Origin: a virus
Virus record (IMG/VR): IMGVR_UViG_3300037119_002078
Location: 1 to 41,974 of that record
Strand: one strand, 5' to 3'
Length of the DNA: 41,974 nt
The translations under genes and the position numbers were made by a program. Numbering within the stretch: the stretch's first letter is position 1; each line of letters begins with the position of its first letter. The notes beneath the pieces were generated by a model. That model did not search any database. It was not told the DNA's origin and saw only the letters and a list, made by a program, of their open reading frames with translations. This document shows, one piece after another, positions 21,885 to 31,154 of the stretch.

Positions 21885-22550
21885 ATGGCCCAGAATGCGT
21901 TTACGGTAACGCCACCGAACCCTACGCCGCCGACAAACCTGAGTTACGTCGGCAACACGCCGCCGCTCGATCCGGCGCAGCCGTATGTTGACGACGGCAT
22001 CCCGGCGGCGGTTCCCAACTCGCGGCTACTGACGCCAGCCAATGCGAACACCATCAACGACCCGGCCGGCGCGCTGACGTTGTTTGCGGTCAAAGTCGCC
22101 GCCAGCAATACCGCGGGTGCGCCCGGTGCCGGCGTTAGCGTCGATCACGAGGGCCGTGGCGCGGAAGTACCGCTGTCGGTGACCAGCACGCTACAGTCAG
22201 GCGCGACTTTCACCACGACGTGGGTCGTCCTCAACCCGCCGGCCTATTCCAGCAACCCGAACGCCACCCACGCCTCGAGCCTGTCGGCGACTGTGGCCTC
22301 GACCCTGACCGGCGTGACCGGAGCGAGCAACGTTTCCGGCGTCGGCACCACGTCGCTAACGGCAACGGGCACGCTGTTCAACCGCTCTAGCGTGCTTTAC
22401 GTCAACGGCATCGCGCAGAACACGCAATATGTCAGCCCGACCTCGCTGACGGTTGCGACTGCGCTGAAGAAGACGTCAGCCGGCACGGTGCCTTGCTACG
22501 TCGTAACCAATGGTGGCGTAACCTCAACCGTGAACTGGACCCTGACATGA
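21885..22550 (+). CDS. Structural protein with IPT/TIG-like C-terminal domain
   Basis: A 221-residue protein. The N-terminal Pro/Asn-rich region is followed by a beta domain containing VSVDHEGRGAEVPLSV. The last ~75 residues follow the IPT/TIG immunoglobulin-like pattern (GTLFNRSSVLYVNGIAQNTQ, then VSPTSLTVA and VTNGGVTSTVNWTL). AGGAGAG precedes the ATG. The stop overlaps the next gene by ATGA. It is probably a decoration or tail-associated protein, like the IPT domain in the product at 23206-23727. Confidence 0.65.
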   Translation: MAQNAFTVTPPNPTPPTNLSYVGNTPPLDPAQPYVDDGIPAAVPNSRLLTPANANTINDPAGALTLFAVKVAASNTAGAPGAGVSVDHEGRGAEVPLSVTSTLQSGATFTTTWVVLNPPAYSSNPNATHASSLSATVASTLTGVTGASNVSGVGTTSLTATGTLFNRSSVLYVNGIAQNTQYVSPTSLTVATALKKTSAGTVPCYVVTNGGVTSTVNWTLT

Positions 22551-23209
22551 CCACGAAAAGGACCACACCCGAGAATGAAGAACAGGGCCTCAAGCTGAAC
22601 GAAGGCGAGCGCACCGCCTCCGACACGAAGCCCAGCGACCGTGAAGTCGAGCGCGCGCGCGATGGTGCTGAACTGACGCCGCAAACCGACCCCAAGCAGA
22701 ACGAGGACCTCGGCATCCCCGGCGGCTACACCGAGGCGCAGAAAGAAAAGATGCGGGCCTCGCGCGACGAGCCGCCGAACACGCCGGATATCAATCCGGA
22801 GGCCGAACTAGAGACGATCAAGCGCAACACCGAGGCGGCGGTCGAGGGTCGCAGCGTCGACATCGGGAGCGCGCCGAAAGTCAGTGAAGGCAGCAGCGGC
22901 GGCAAGAATGAGGTCAAAGACGGCATCCCGACGCTTGAGATGCAGACCCAGATCAGCAACCAGATCGACGCCGAGCGCCGTAAGGAGCAGCAAAAGGCGC
23001 AGGCGGAACACGATGCCGCCGCCAAGCAAGTGAAAGAAGCACTCAACGCCGAGCAGAAGAAGCAGGCCGACGAGGCCAAGCAGGCGCAGCCGCGCGAGAC
23101 GTTGCCGAAGTCCGAGCAGGGCCAGCCGAAGGATCAGCCCAAGGCCAAGGCCAAGGATGATGACGAGGATGAGGACGACGAGAACGGCAAGAAAGGCAGG
23201 AAGCGATGA
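22547..23209 (+). CDS. Charged, disordered protein, 220 aa
   Basis: Start ATG 22547 overlaps the preceding stop. The protein is almost wholly polar: Lys/Glu/Gln-rich with a long coiled coil (QISNQIDAERRKEQQKAQAE) and a tail with an Asp/Glu block followed by Lys/Arg (DDDEDEDDENGKKGRKR). No domain is recognised. Such composition fits an internal or assembly protein, but a separate scaffold candidate sits right before the capsid gene. Confidence 0.65.
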   Translation: MTTKRTTPENEEQGLKLNEGERTASDTKPSDREVERARDGAELTPQTDPKQNEDLGIPGGYTEAQKEKMRASRDEPPNTPDINPEAELETIKRNTEAAVEGRSVDIGSAPKVSEGSSGGKNEVKDGIPTLEMQTQISNQIDAERRKEQQKAQAEHDAAAKQVKEALNAEQKKQADEAKQAQPRETLPKSEQGQPKDQPKAKAKDDDEDEDDENGKKGRKR

Positions 23210-23727
23210 GCGGTATTGCCATTAACGAGCCGGAAGGCGTCAGAGAGAGAACCCTGACGCCGGCGAGCCCGAACGAGCCGCCGGCGTTACCGGAGTGGGC
23301 GACTGAAGCTCCGGTTGTCACCGGACTGGAGCCGACCGAGTGCACGCTGGGGGATCCAGACTTCCGGATCTACGTCAGCGGCACCGGCTTCTATGAGCAG
23401 AGCACGCTGGTATTTGCCGGGCAGGACGAGCCGACGACGTTCGAGGACGGCAAGCTGTCGACTGGCGTCAACATGGCGGTGTGGCAGGGACCGGACACGG
23501 TTCAGGTTGGCGTCCGCAACGGCCCGATCGAGAGCAATACGATGCCGTTTACGTTCAAGGCGGCTGAGACACCGGAGGCCGAGGGGCAGTGGCGCACGAC
23601 ATCGGTTTCGACCGCCACGCCTCCCGGCCATGACGCCGACTATTCCGACCCGGACGAACTCGAGGACGAGCTCGATCAGGCCCGCGAGGAAGGCGATTTC
23701 ACTCCGGCTCGAGGAAAACGACGATGA
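23206..23727 (+). CDS. IPT/TIG-domain virion protein
   Basis: A 173-residue protein with one immunoglobulin-like IPT/TIG domain at about residues 38-120 (PVVTGLEPTECTLGDPDFRI, VSGTGFYEQSTLVFAGQDE, VQVGVRNGPIESN). The tail is acidic (DELEDELDQAREEGDF) and ends in RGKRR. Overlaps on both sides (ATGA) show translational coupling. Ig-like domains on phage virions commonly bind weakly to surface glycans. Capsid decoration is likely but not shown. Confidence 0.75.
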   Translation: MSGIAINEPEGVRERTLTPASPNEPPALPEWATEAPVVTGLEPTECTLGDPDFRIYVSGTGFYEQSTLVFAGQDEPTTFEDGKLSTGVNMAVWQGPDTVQVGVRNGPIESNTMPFTFKAAETPEAEGQWRTTSVSTATPPGHDADYSDPDELEDELDQAREEGDFTPARGKRR

Positions 23728-23912
23728 CGGCGTGGGTGCCGAGCATCAAAAGCGTCAACGAGCCGCTGGCACCGTGTTTCACGGTGACGACAAGCCCGGT
23801 CAGCATCAATGAACCGGAAGCGACGGCAACGGAGCCAGCACAGGTTCGGATGCCGCGAGAGCGGCCGCCAATTGACGAGTTCAAGCCAATGCACCGAGAC
23901 AGGAGACGCTGA
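23724..23912 (+). CDS. Hypothetical 62-aa protein
   Basis: A 62-residue Pro-rich protein. It shares a short INEPEA pattern with the N-terminus of the upstream IPT protein (INEPEG). Overlaps of four bases at its start and one base at its end fit the late operon. No domain is recognised. Confidence 0.5.
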   Translation: MTAWVPSIKSVNEPLAPCFTVTTSPVSINEPEATATEPAQVRMPRERPPIDEFKPMHRDRRR

Positions 23913-24940
23913 TGGCGATCGCTGTCGTGACCAAGGCATCCGGCGGCCGGCCGGTCGTAGAGGTAACAGCAACCAATCCGGCGCTTGGTATGCCGGTTAC
24001 GGAAGTCACCAACGGCTGGGGCATGGCGGTTACCAAAGTGTCGGCGACTGTTGGTGGTTTGCCAGTGACATTCGTTCCTGTGGAGACGGGAAGCGGCGGC
24101 GGCGGCGGTGCCACATGGCCGTCTGCCGCCGACCGCCCCATGTGGACCGAAGGCACCAGCACCCTGTCATGGTCGGGACCGTCTGGCGGCGGCGCGACCG
24201 GAACGGCAGTGCCGCAAACCCGTGTGCTGACTTTACAAAGTACGACGATTAACACCAGTAGCGTCGGGCAGGTCATTCAAGGGCTTAACTTCAGCTCCGC
24301 TGAAGTCAGGATCAGGCACAACAATGTTGTTTTAAAACAGTGCCGTATTTTTTCCGGTAATCCGTTTTTGATCGAGGCGGACAGCGGATCACCGACTGGC
24401 GTGATCATCGAAGATTGCCTTATTGACGGCAATTTGAACCTTGGGACGACCGGCTACAACCCGACTGTTGGCGGCGGCGGCTCGATCATCCGGCGCTGCA
24501 ATATTACCAGATGCGAGAACGGCATCGGTATCGGCGAAAACAACATGTCAATCTTTGACTGCTGGATCCACGATCTTAAATCCGGTGGCGGGGCGCATAC
24601 TGACGGCATCCAGGGCACCGGCGGCTATACTGCACTGACGATCCGGGGCAACGCGATCTACTCCACCGACACCAGTTGCATCATTTTGCAGAACGAGAGT
24701 GCCGGCTATAGCGGGCTGGTGGTCGACAGCAATTTGCTGGTGATGAACAGTGGTTCTGCCTGCATCGTCTGCCGTGGTGATAAATCTGCTGGGGTGGTCG
24801 GTACCATATCGATCACCAACAACAAGCTGCAAAAGATTGGGGCGGTCTCTTACAACGACATTCAGTTCGTCACCGGCCCGGTCACCTATACCGGCAACAC
24901 CGACTACGTCAGCGGCTTGCCGATTACGCAAGGACAATGA
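23912..24940 (+). CDS. Parallel beta-helix (pectate-lyase-like) tailspike or surface protein
   Basis: A 342-residue protein. The first ~55 residues form a repeat-like module (VTATNPALGMPVTEVTNGWG), then a Gly linker. From about residue 105 it has the stacked short strands of a right-handed beta helix: QVIQGLNFSSAEVRIRHNNV, then VIIEDCLIDGNLNL, IIRRCNITRCENGIGIGENN, LTIRGNAIYSTDTSC, VVDSNLLVMNSGSAC and SITNNKLQKIG. Phage proteins of this fold often bind or cleave surface polysaccharide. It lies among head genes rather than next to the tail fibre, so it may be a capsid-linked enzyme. Confidence 0.75.
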   Translation: MAIAVVTKASGGRPVVEVTATNPALGMPVTEVTNGWGMAVTKVSATVGGLPVTFVPVETGSGGGGGATWPSAADRPMWTEGTSTLSWSGPSGGGATGTAVPQTRVLTLQSTTINTSSVGQVIQGLNFSSAEVRIRHNNVVLKQCRIFSGNPFLIEADSGSPTGVIIEDCLIDGNLNLGTTGYNPTVGGGGSIIRRCNITRCENGIGIGENNMSIFDCWIHDLKSGGGAHTDGIQGTGGYTALTIRGNAIYSTDTSCIILQNESAGYSGLVVDSNLLVMNSGSACIVCRGDKSAGVVGTISITNNKLQKIGAVSYNDIQFVTGPVTYTGNTDYVSGLPITQGQ

Positions 24941-25033
24941 CGCGCGACAATGGAAGGGGCACACGGCGAGCAGGTGTACATGACGGTTGGAGGCCGCCAG
25001 TGACTGTATTGCCGCGACGACAGGCGGCCACCG

Positions 25034-25360
25034 ATGGTGGAATTGATAGAAGTCGAGCCGGGGAAGTGGCGCATCAAGCGTCCACCGCTGACCCCGGCAC
25101 GGAGCGACCTCCCGCTCCCGAGCGTGATCAGCGACAGCATGGAGCCGACCGAGCACGTTGACGGCCGGTTCTACGCAAGCAAGGCGGCGTTTCGGGCGGT
25201 TACCAAAGCCCACGGTCTGACTGAGGTTGGCAACGAGAAAACTGCCAAGCCGAAGGCGCGCGCCAGTACCAGCAAGCAGCAGAAAGAAGCACGGCGGCAG
25301 GCCATCCGGCAGGCCGTCGCGCGCTATCGCGCGGGCGAGCGTCCGCAACGGTCAGTCTGA
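25034..25360 (+). CDS. Hypothetical protein, 108 aa
   Basis: A 108-residue protein: an N-terminal beta part (MVELIEVEPGKWRIKRPPLT), SDSMEPTEHVDGRFYASKAA, and a very basic C-terminal helix (KQQKEARRQAIRQAVARYRA). It may bind DNA or scaffold. The 94-bp gap before it (24941-25033) has a possible 17-residue frame at 24951, but I would not annotate it. The frame opening at 24937 appears to be a shadow. Confidence 0.65.
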   Translation: MVELIEVEPGKWRIKRPPLTPARSDLPLPSVISDSMEPTEHVDGRFYASKAAFRAVTKAHGLTEVGNEKTAKPKARASTSKQQKEARRQAIRQAVARYRAGERPQRSV

Positions 25361-25392
25361 CCGGAACAAATCAGGAAGGGAACACCTATACC

Positions 25393-26712
25393 ATGACCGA
25401 TACATCCAGCGCGCCTCCGAGTTCACCGACCACGCCAACCGTGCCGACTGCGCCGACGCCCTCGAATTACGAGGTGACGATCAACCAGAACCCGACCAAC
25501 ACGCCGAACCCGCTGGGGCCGCAGGCTCCGGACGCGCCGACCGGCGACATCAAGGGATCCGAGCACCGGCCGATGAGCCGGCGCGAGGCCATTCAGGCCG
25601 CATTCGACCGCGCCAACAACCCGCCGCCGAAAACCAAGCCAGCCGAGGCAAAAGAGGCAAAGGAGGCGAAGCCCGCCGAGGCCAAGAAGGGCCACAATCA
25701 GCCGCCCGAAGATATGCCGACCGAGAAACTTGATCTCAAAAAACGTCCAACTGGTGACGTGCCGCGCGGCGAACGGGGGCAGTTCGCGCCGCGAACGAAC
25801 CAGCAACCTGAAAATCAACCTAAGGAGGGGGGTCACACCGAAAACGGGACAAACCAGCAACCTGGCCAACCCACCCAGCGTGCCAATCCGCTGCCCGACC
25901 ACGCTCCGTACCGCGAGCCGCCGCCGCGGTTCTCCGAGCCGGGTAAGGCGGAATGGGCCGCAGCACCGGAGAGCGTGCGCGCCGATGTCTACCGGATGCA
26001 CCGCGAGTTTGACGGGGCCTATCAGCAGTACCGTGGCGCGGCCGAGGCATTCATGCCGGTCGCCAAGTATCACGCGATGGCGCAGCAGCACGGCACGACG
26101 CTGGAGAAGGCGCTGGAGAGCTACACCGGCATTGAGATGAAGCTGCGTGCGGACCCGGTGGCCGGACTAGACAACATTGTCTACAACCTCGGCCTCACCG
26201 ATCCGGAGACCGGCCGGCGGCTTAATCTGCGCGACATCGCCTATCACGTTCTCAGCCAGACCCCCGAGCAACTGAAGCAACTCCAGCAGGGCAACCAGCA
26301 GAGCGCTGCGCAACAGCAGATCGGCGCGTTGCACCGTGAAGTTACGGGGTTGAAAGGCGCGTTGCATCAACTGCATACTGCGCAGCAGTTTCATTATACC
26401 CGGTCGCAAGTTGATCAGTTCGCTGACCAGCATCCGAGGTTTGATGAGCTTGGGCCGTTGATCGAGAACGAGTTGAAACTCGGCTTCGATCTGGAGACGG
26501 CCTATCGAAGGGCAGAGTTGCTTCATCCTGCCACGCACGCGGCTCAGACCCGCACCGCATCGGCTCAGACCCGACCCACGAACATTGACCGCAGCATTTC
26601 CGGCGCGCCTGAAGCTGGCCCATCGAATGGCCAGTCACGGCCGAAGGGACCGCCGCCAAGTCGCAGAGAAGCCGTTCAGAACGCGATCCGCCGCGTTCAA
26701 GGCTCGATGTAG
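25393..26712 (+). CDS. Probable scaffolding protein
   Basis: A 439-residue protein directly before the major capsid gene. The first ~190 residues are disordered (Pro/Thr/Asn/Gln/Lys-rich) and include SRREAIQAAFDRA; a nearly identical SRREAVQNAIRRV closes the protein. Residues about 195-400 are helical (SVRADVYRMHREFDGAYQQY, LRADPVAGLDNIVYNLGL, a Gln-rich coiled coil, and DELGPLIENELKLGFDLETA). Position, helical content and absence of enzymatic motifs fit a podovirus scaffold. The repeated SRREA motif at both ends is unusual and may bind capsid subunits. Confidence 0.75.
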   Translation: MTDTSSAPPSSPTTPTVPTAPTPSNYEVTINQNPTNTPNPLGPQAPDAPTGDIKGSEHRPMSRREAIQAAFDRANNPPPKTKPAEAKEAKEAKPAEAKKGHNQPPEDMPTEKLDLKKRPTGDVPRGERGQFAPRTNQQPENQPKEGGHTENGTNQQPGQPTQRANPLPDHAPYREPPPRFSEPGKAEWAAAPESVRADVYRMHREFDGAYQQYRGAAEAFMPVAKYHAMAQQHGTTLEKALESYTGIEMKLRADPVAGLDNIVYNLGLTDPETGRRLNLRDIAYHVLSQTPEQLKQLQQGNQQSAAQQQIGALHREVTGLKGALHQLHTAQQFHYTRSQVDQFADQHPRFDELGPLIENELKLGFDLETAYRRAELLHPATHAAQTRTASAQTRPTNIDRSISGAPEAGPSNGQSRPKGPPPSRREAVQNAIRRVQGSM

Positions 26713-26749
26713 TCACGTCTGAGTTTCAACCGATGAAAGGACAAGGGCG

Positions 26750-27781
26750 ATGCCCAACCTGACGAGTAATGCCCAATACATGCAGATCTTGAGCATGTCG
26801 CTCGAGCAGCGCGCGAGCGGTTATCAGGACCTCGTGAGCAACAACAACGCACTGCTCGCGGTGATGAAGCGCAAAGGCCTCTGGCAGACCTATCATGGTC
26901 CGCGCATTCGCCAGACGCTGCAAGTCGCGAAGCAGATCGGTCAGTGGTACAGCGGCTATGACCAGCTGCTCAATCCGGCGATCGATCTGTTTAACGATGC
27001 CTATTTTGAGCCGAAGATGGTCGTCGTTCCCGTCATTCTCAGCATGCAGGAAATCCTCAACAACGAGGGCGAAGGCCAGCTGATGGATGTCTATGACAGC
27101 TACATCGACGCGGCCGAGCGCAGCCTCGAGGACATCATGGACGCCGCGCTGTATGGCGATGGCTCGCTCAACGGCGGCAAGCAGCTGACCGGACTAGCGA
27201 CGGCTATTCCGATCATCAACAACACCGGCGTCTATGGCGGCATCGATCGCGCGCCGGCAGCGAACGCCGTGTGGCGCACGGCGACTTATGACGCCAATGC
27301 CGCGCCGTTCACGTCGATCGGCACGCAAGTCAACTCGACCACGATCCGGCCGATGCTCAACCTGATCATGACCAAGCAGTCCCGCGGTAAGGACTATGCG
27401 GACCTCCTGATCATGTCGCCCGAGCATTACGCGGCCTATGACGCCGCCACGGTGGCAATCCAGCGCATTACCAACGAGACATCGATGGGCAAGCTGGGCT
27501 TCAGTTCGCTGGAGTATGTCGGCGGCGGCAAGCGCGCCGAAATCGTGATGGACGGCGGCATCGGATCCAACATGCCGGCGAACACGACCTTTGGCATCGA
27601 CACCGACAGCCTCCGGTTGCGTTACCATCCGAACCGGAATTTCGACACCCTGTTCGAGGGCGACGGCATGATGCCGATCGACAAGGACGCAGTGGCGCAA
27701 TTCATTGGTTGGATGGGTGAATTGACCATGGTCAACCCATTCTTCAACTGGCGCTTCTACGACAGCAACCCGGCTGCCTAA
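26750..27781 (+). CDS. Major capsid protein
   Basis: A 343-residue HK97-like capsid protein: an N-terminal helix (YMQILSMSLEQRASGYQDLV), central strands and spine helix (MVVVPVILSMQEILNNEGEG, YIDAAERSLEDIMDAALYGD), a P domain with DLLIMSPEHYAAYDAATVAI, and a C-terminal strand ending in NPFFNWRFYDSNPAA. AAAGGACAAGGGCG precedes ATG 26750. It follows the scaffold gene and is followed by a long conserved-looking hairpin, which would allow strong expression. Confidence 0.9.
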   Translation: MPNLTSNAQYMQILSMSLEQRASGYQDLVSNNNALLAVMKRKGLWQTYHGPRIRQTLQVAKQIGQWYSGYDQLLNPAIDLFNDAYFEPKMVVVPVILSMQEILNNEGEGQLMDVYDSYIDAAERSLEDIMDAALYGDGSLNGGKQLTGLATAIPIINNTGVYGGIDRAPAANAVWRTATYDANAAPFTSIGTQVNSTTIRPMLNLIMTKQSRGKDYADLLIMSPEHYAAYDAATVAIQRITNETSMGKLGFSSLEYVGGGKRAEIVMDGGIGSNMPANTTFGIDTDSLRLRYHPNRNFDTLFEGDGMMPIDKDAVAQFIGWMGELTMVNPFFNWRFYDSNPAA

Positions 27782-27822
27782 TACAACTTTTGCGGAAGTG
27801 GCCTCCAACCGCCCCGCAGAAA

Positions 27823-27882
27823 CCGGAGCCGTCCCGGCAAGGATCTAACGCCTTCCGAGCGCTTTGCCGAAGACGGCTCCGG
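27823..27882 (+). terminator. Long stem-loop after the capsid gene (attenuator or RNA-stabilising hairpin)
   Basis: CCGGAGCCGTC (27823-27833) pairs perfectly with GACGGCTCCGG (27872-27882), and an inner CGGCAA/TTGCCG pair (27835-27840 with 27864-27869) extends the stem. No T run follows, so it is not a classic terminator. It could reduce read-through to later genes or protect the 3' end of abundant capsid mRNA. It occupies most of the 131-bp gap 27782-27912. Confidence 0.6.
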
Positions 27883-27912
27883 ACCAATTAACAACGGAAG
27901 GAAATCTCGCCT

Positions 27913-28641
27913 ATGGCTATTCAGCAAGATCCCGATGCTTCAGTCGTCGCCCTGTTCAAGATGATGGCACGCAAGAACGAAACCGAAAGCATCCAACAGA
28001 ACCGTCCGGTGTTCGATGACCTCGAGGTGGTCGAACTGCGCTATCCAGGATCCAAGAACGTTGGCGTCTATCCCGCCACCGGCTTCTCGCATTGGATCAC
28101 CGCGTCCGATGGCAGCCAGCAGCCGCTAACCTACGCCGAGCGTTTCCGGCGGCAATACCAGCAGTTCAAAGCCGAGGCCGTGCAGACCAAGTCCGGCACG
28201 CCGCTGGACTACGGGCGCTTCCTGACCGAAGCGCGCCGCGCCGAACTGCGCGCACAGAACATCTACACCATCGAGGCGCTGGCCGCGATCGACGGGCTAG
28301 AGCTGAAGAACCTCGGCATGCACGGTCGCGACCTCAAGAACAAGGCGCAGGAGTATCTGGAAGAAGCGCGAACCGGCGCACCGAACACCCAGATGCTGTC
28401 TGAACTGGAGGCGCTGCGCGCTAAGAATGCACTGCTTGAGGAAGACATTCGCGCCATTAAGGACCGCGGCCCAGAGGTTACCCCGACGCGCGAGGACCGC
28501 TTCGACGGCATGAACCTCGATGAACTGCGCGAGTTCGTCACCACCAACACCGGCCAAACTCCGTTGGGATCGATGAACCGCAAAACCCTAATCCGGCTGG
28601 CGCGTGACGCCGCCGGCAATTCGACCACGAAGGCGGCATGA
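27913..28641 (+). CDS. Virion-associated protein following capsid, 242 aa
   Basis: A 242-residue protein with an N-terminal domain (FDDLEVVELRYPGSKNVGVY, FSHWITASDGSQQPLTYAER) followed by RAQNIYTIEALAAIDGLELK, which resembles a helix-hairpin-helix or SAP-like repeat, then a coiled coil and a C-terminal helix-extension-helix (MNLDELREFVTTNTGQTP, MNRKTLIRLARDAAG) similar to HeH/SAP folds. This layout is common in genes right after podovirus capsid genes. It may be a head protein contacting DNA. Function unproven. Confidence 0.65.
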   Translation: MAIQQDPDASVVALFKMMARKNETESIQQNRPVFDDLEVVELRYPGSKNVGVYPATGFSHWITASDGSQQPLTYAERFRRQYQQFKAEAVQTKSGTPLDYGRFLTEARRAELRAQNIYTIEALAAIDGLELKNLGMHGRDLKNKAQEYLEEARTGAPNTQMLSELEALRAKNALLEEDIRAIKDRGPEVTPTREDRFDGMNLDELREFVTTNTGQTPLGSMNRKTLIRLARDAAGNSTTKAA

Positions 28642-29348
28642 CGATGACCCTGTTGTCTGTGGTGCGGGATGTGTGCGCGGCGGTCGGTGTGACTATTCCG
28701 CAGTCCATATTTTCCGGCATCACCGGCAACAGGACCATGCAGGAGATGCTGTCGCTCGCCAACGAAATGGCGCAGCGCATCGCCTACGACAATCGCGACT
28801 GGACCACACTGAAGAAGACTGCGACCTTCGTCGGCGACGGCGTTACCACGGCATGGGATCTGCCAGCCGACTACAAGCGGATGCTGCTGACCTCAAATGT
28901 ATGGCGCTCGACCTCGTCGCAAACGGCGATGCATTTTGTTCCCGACACTGATGAATGGCTCAACCGTCGCGTCGATAATGGCGATAGTGATAATGCGTGG
29001 GGCGAGTGGACGATGATGGGCGGGCAGATGCATATTTTCCCCGCACTAGCAGCTGATCAGAGCGCTTATTTCGCCTACTTGCACAAGAATTGCGTGAGAC
29101 TTGGCAGCGGCGGCGTCAACGACGTTTTCCAGAACGACGACGATAGCTTCGCGCTGGACGAACGCGTTTTTAAACTCGGAATGATTTGGCAATGGAAGGC
29201 GCAGAAAGGGTCGCCTTACGCCGAGGATATGGGTACCTACGGTGACGCGCTGACCTATGCGATGGGTCACGACAGTCCAGGGCCGATCATCGTTGGCCGG
29301 GGCCGTGCGATCTACAGGGGAAGCTCGAATGCCTGGGTGGGGCCATGA
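28638..29348 (+). CDS. Head-tail adaptor / tail tubular protein A-like
   Basis: A 236-residue protein. It has the podovirus adaptor pattern: MTLLSVVRDVCAAVGVTIPQ, EMLSLANEMAQRIAYDNRDW, the beta core FVGDGVTTAWDLPADYKRML, EWTMMGGQMHIFPALAADQS, and ALDERVFKLGMIWQWKAQKG near the C-terminus. This is the P22 gp4/T7 gp11-like group that joins the portal to the tail. The start codon overlaps the previous stop (ATGA), as does the next gene. Confidence 0.85.
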   Translation: MTMTLLSVVRDVCAAVGVTIPQSIFSGITGNRTMQEMLSLANEMAQRIAYDNRDWTTLKKTATFVGDGVTTAWDLPADYKRMLLTSNVWRSTSSQTAMHFVPDTDEWLNRRVDNGDSDNAWGEWTMMGGQMHIFPALAADQSAYFAYLHKNCVRLGSGGVNDVFQNDDDSFALDERVFKLGMIWQWKAQKGSPYAEDMGTYGDALTYAMGHDSPGPIIVGRGRAIYRGSSNAWVGP

Positions 29349-31144
29349 GCCAACACCAGTTCTTTCGCCGATCCCCGGTGCCGCCGCAGGCGGCGCAACA
29401 GTTGCAGACCATCACGATCCCCGCCCCGACCCGCGGACTGATCCTGAACGAGAACGAAGCCTTCATGCAGCCCGGCGCGGCGCTGGTCTGTGACAACTGG
29501 AAGCCGACCATGCGCGGCGTCAGCCTGCGCGGCGGCTGCGAGGAATGGTGTCAACTGCCGGAAACGACGCCGGTTATTTCCGCGTTCGAGTACAACAGCG
29601 GCGTCAAACACCAGATTTTCGCAGCCAACCAGACCAAGATCTACAACGTGACAACCTCGACGCCGGTCGAGGTCGACAGCACCCGGACGTCGGGCAACCA
29701 TGTCGCCTCGCAGCTCGCCAATCAGGGCGGCGATTTCATGATCGTGGCGGACGACGCCGGCGACCCGCTGCTGCGCTATGACGGCACGACCTGGACGTCA
29801 CTCACCACCACGACACCTTCGGATTGGGTCAACGGCGCGGCGTATGTCATTGACGACCGGGTGCGCGACCCCAATGACGGCTCGCGCTGGAAATGCCTAG
29901 TGGCGCACAGTGCGCCAGCGTCCGGCACCTTCGAGGCCGACCGTATTGCCAACCCGTTGCGCTGGGGTTTTGACGTGGCCTCCGACGATGCGCCATGGAT
30001 CATCGGCCCGGCGGGAACGCCGGTCGAGAACGGCGAGGCGCTGACCTACGTCTGCAAATACCGCAACAGGCTGTTCTTCATCGAGCGCCAGAGCATGAAT
30101 GCCTGGTATCTCGGCCTGAACGCAGTGGGCGGACAGTTAAACCTTCTGCCGCTGTCGGGTGCCGCGACCAAGGGCGGCAAGCTGCTGTTTTGCGCTACTT
30201 GGTCGATCGACGCCGGCGACGGCATCGATGACAAACTGGTGTTCTGCACCGACCTCGGCGAGCTTCTGATCTTTACCGGCGGCAACCCGGCAGATCCCAA
30301 CAACTGGCGGCAGGAGGGTCGTTACGAGATGTCGCCGCCGCTGGGCATGAACGCGCATCTGGCGGTGGGTGGTGATCTGCTGATTGCGACTGTCGACGGC
30401 ATTCTTCCTACCAGCGGCGCGATTACGAAATCCCGCGCCGAGCTGGAGCTGGCCGCGATCACCCGCAACATCAAGCCGATGTGGCGCGATGAGGTCAACG
30501 ACAAGCGCGAGCACCACTGGACGCTGTGCAAGTGGGATGAATACGGCGGGATCTTTGTCACGCTGCCGGGCGGCCTGCCCGGCAAGCAACGCTGTCTGGT
30601 CGTCAACTCGGCAACCGGAGCCTGGACGCGGTTCACCGGCTGGGACTGCATGTGCTTCATGCGGCTGGGCAGCGACATGTTTTTCGGCACCCAGACCGGC
30701 CAAATCATGCTGGCCGACCGCACCGGCTACGACAATGGCGTGCCGTATGTCGCGACGCTGGTCGGAGGCTGGGAGATGTTCTCCTCGCCATCGCAGACCA
30801 TCACATGGCGACAGGCGCGGGCATCGTTCTTCTCGCGCGCCAGTGAGCCGTTCCAGCCACAACTGTCAGCGACGACCGACTATGTCGTGACCTTGCCGCC
30901 GCCGCCGAACGCCGGGCCGGATCCGGGGCTGCTCGATCTTTGGGACGAAGGCTTGTGGGACACGGCATTATGGGACGCCACCGCGCCAACGCCAACCGTG
31001 CGCAATACCATGTGGGTGTCGATCGGTATGACCGGATACTCGCACGCGCCGATCGTTCAGGTGACAGTGGCGCAAAACGCCAGGCCGATCGTAGACCTCA
31101 TTTCAATTGCGGCAATTTTCGATCGGGCGGGCGTCAACGTGTGA
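29345..31144 (+). CDS. Tail tubular protein B-like (tail nozzle) protein
   Basis: A 599-residue beta-rich protein directly after the adaptor. It begins with ITIPAPTRGLILNENEAFMQ and GAALVCDNWKPTMRGVSLRG, the usual opening of podovirus tail-tube B proteins, followed by propeller-like strands (FAANQTKIYNVTTSTPVEVD, FMIVADDAGDPLLRYDGTTW), CKYRNRLFFIERQSMNAWYL, and a C-terminal LWDEGLWDTALWDA stretch related to GLWDQAHWD in the product at 19569. It would form the end of the short tail tube. Confidence 0.85.
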   Translation: MSQHQFFRRSPVPPQAAQQLQTITIPAPTRGLILNENEAFMQPGAALVCDNWKPTMRGVSLRGGCEEWCQLPETTPVISAFEYNSGVKHQIFAANQTKIYNVTTSTPVEVDSTRTSGNHVASQLANQGGDFMIVADDAGDPLLRYDGTTWTSLTTTTPSDWVNGAAYVIDDRVRDPNDGSRWKCLVAHSAPASGTFEADRIANPLRWGFDVASDDAPWIIGPAGTPVENGEALTYVCKYRNRLFFIERQSMNAWYLGLNAVGGQLNLLPLSGAATKGGKLLFCATWSIDAGDGIDDKLVFCTDLGELLIFTGGNPADPNNWRQEGRYEMSPPLGMNAHLAVGGDLLIATVDGILPTSGAITKSRAELELAAITRNIKPMWRDEVNDKREHHWTLCKWDEYGGIFVTLPGGLPGKQRCLVVNSATGAWTRFTGWDCMCFMRLGSDMFFGTQTGQIMLADRTGYDNGVPYVATLVGGWEMFSSPSQTITWRQARASFFSRASEPFQPQLSATTDYVVTLPPPPNAGPDPGLLDLWDEGLWDTALWDATAPTPTVRNTMWVSIGMTGYSHAPIVQVTVAQNARPIVDLISIAAIFDRAGVNV

Positions 31145-31154
31145 GGAGAATGCA

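Noticed and set aside
24937-25161. Possible gene between the beta-helix protein and 25034
   Set aside because: The Arg-rich product overlaps a better frame for most of its length; only the ATGA junction supports it. A 17-codon frame at 24951 is too short to judge.
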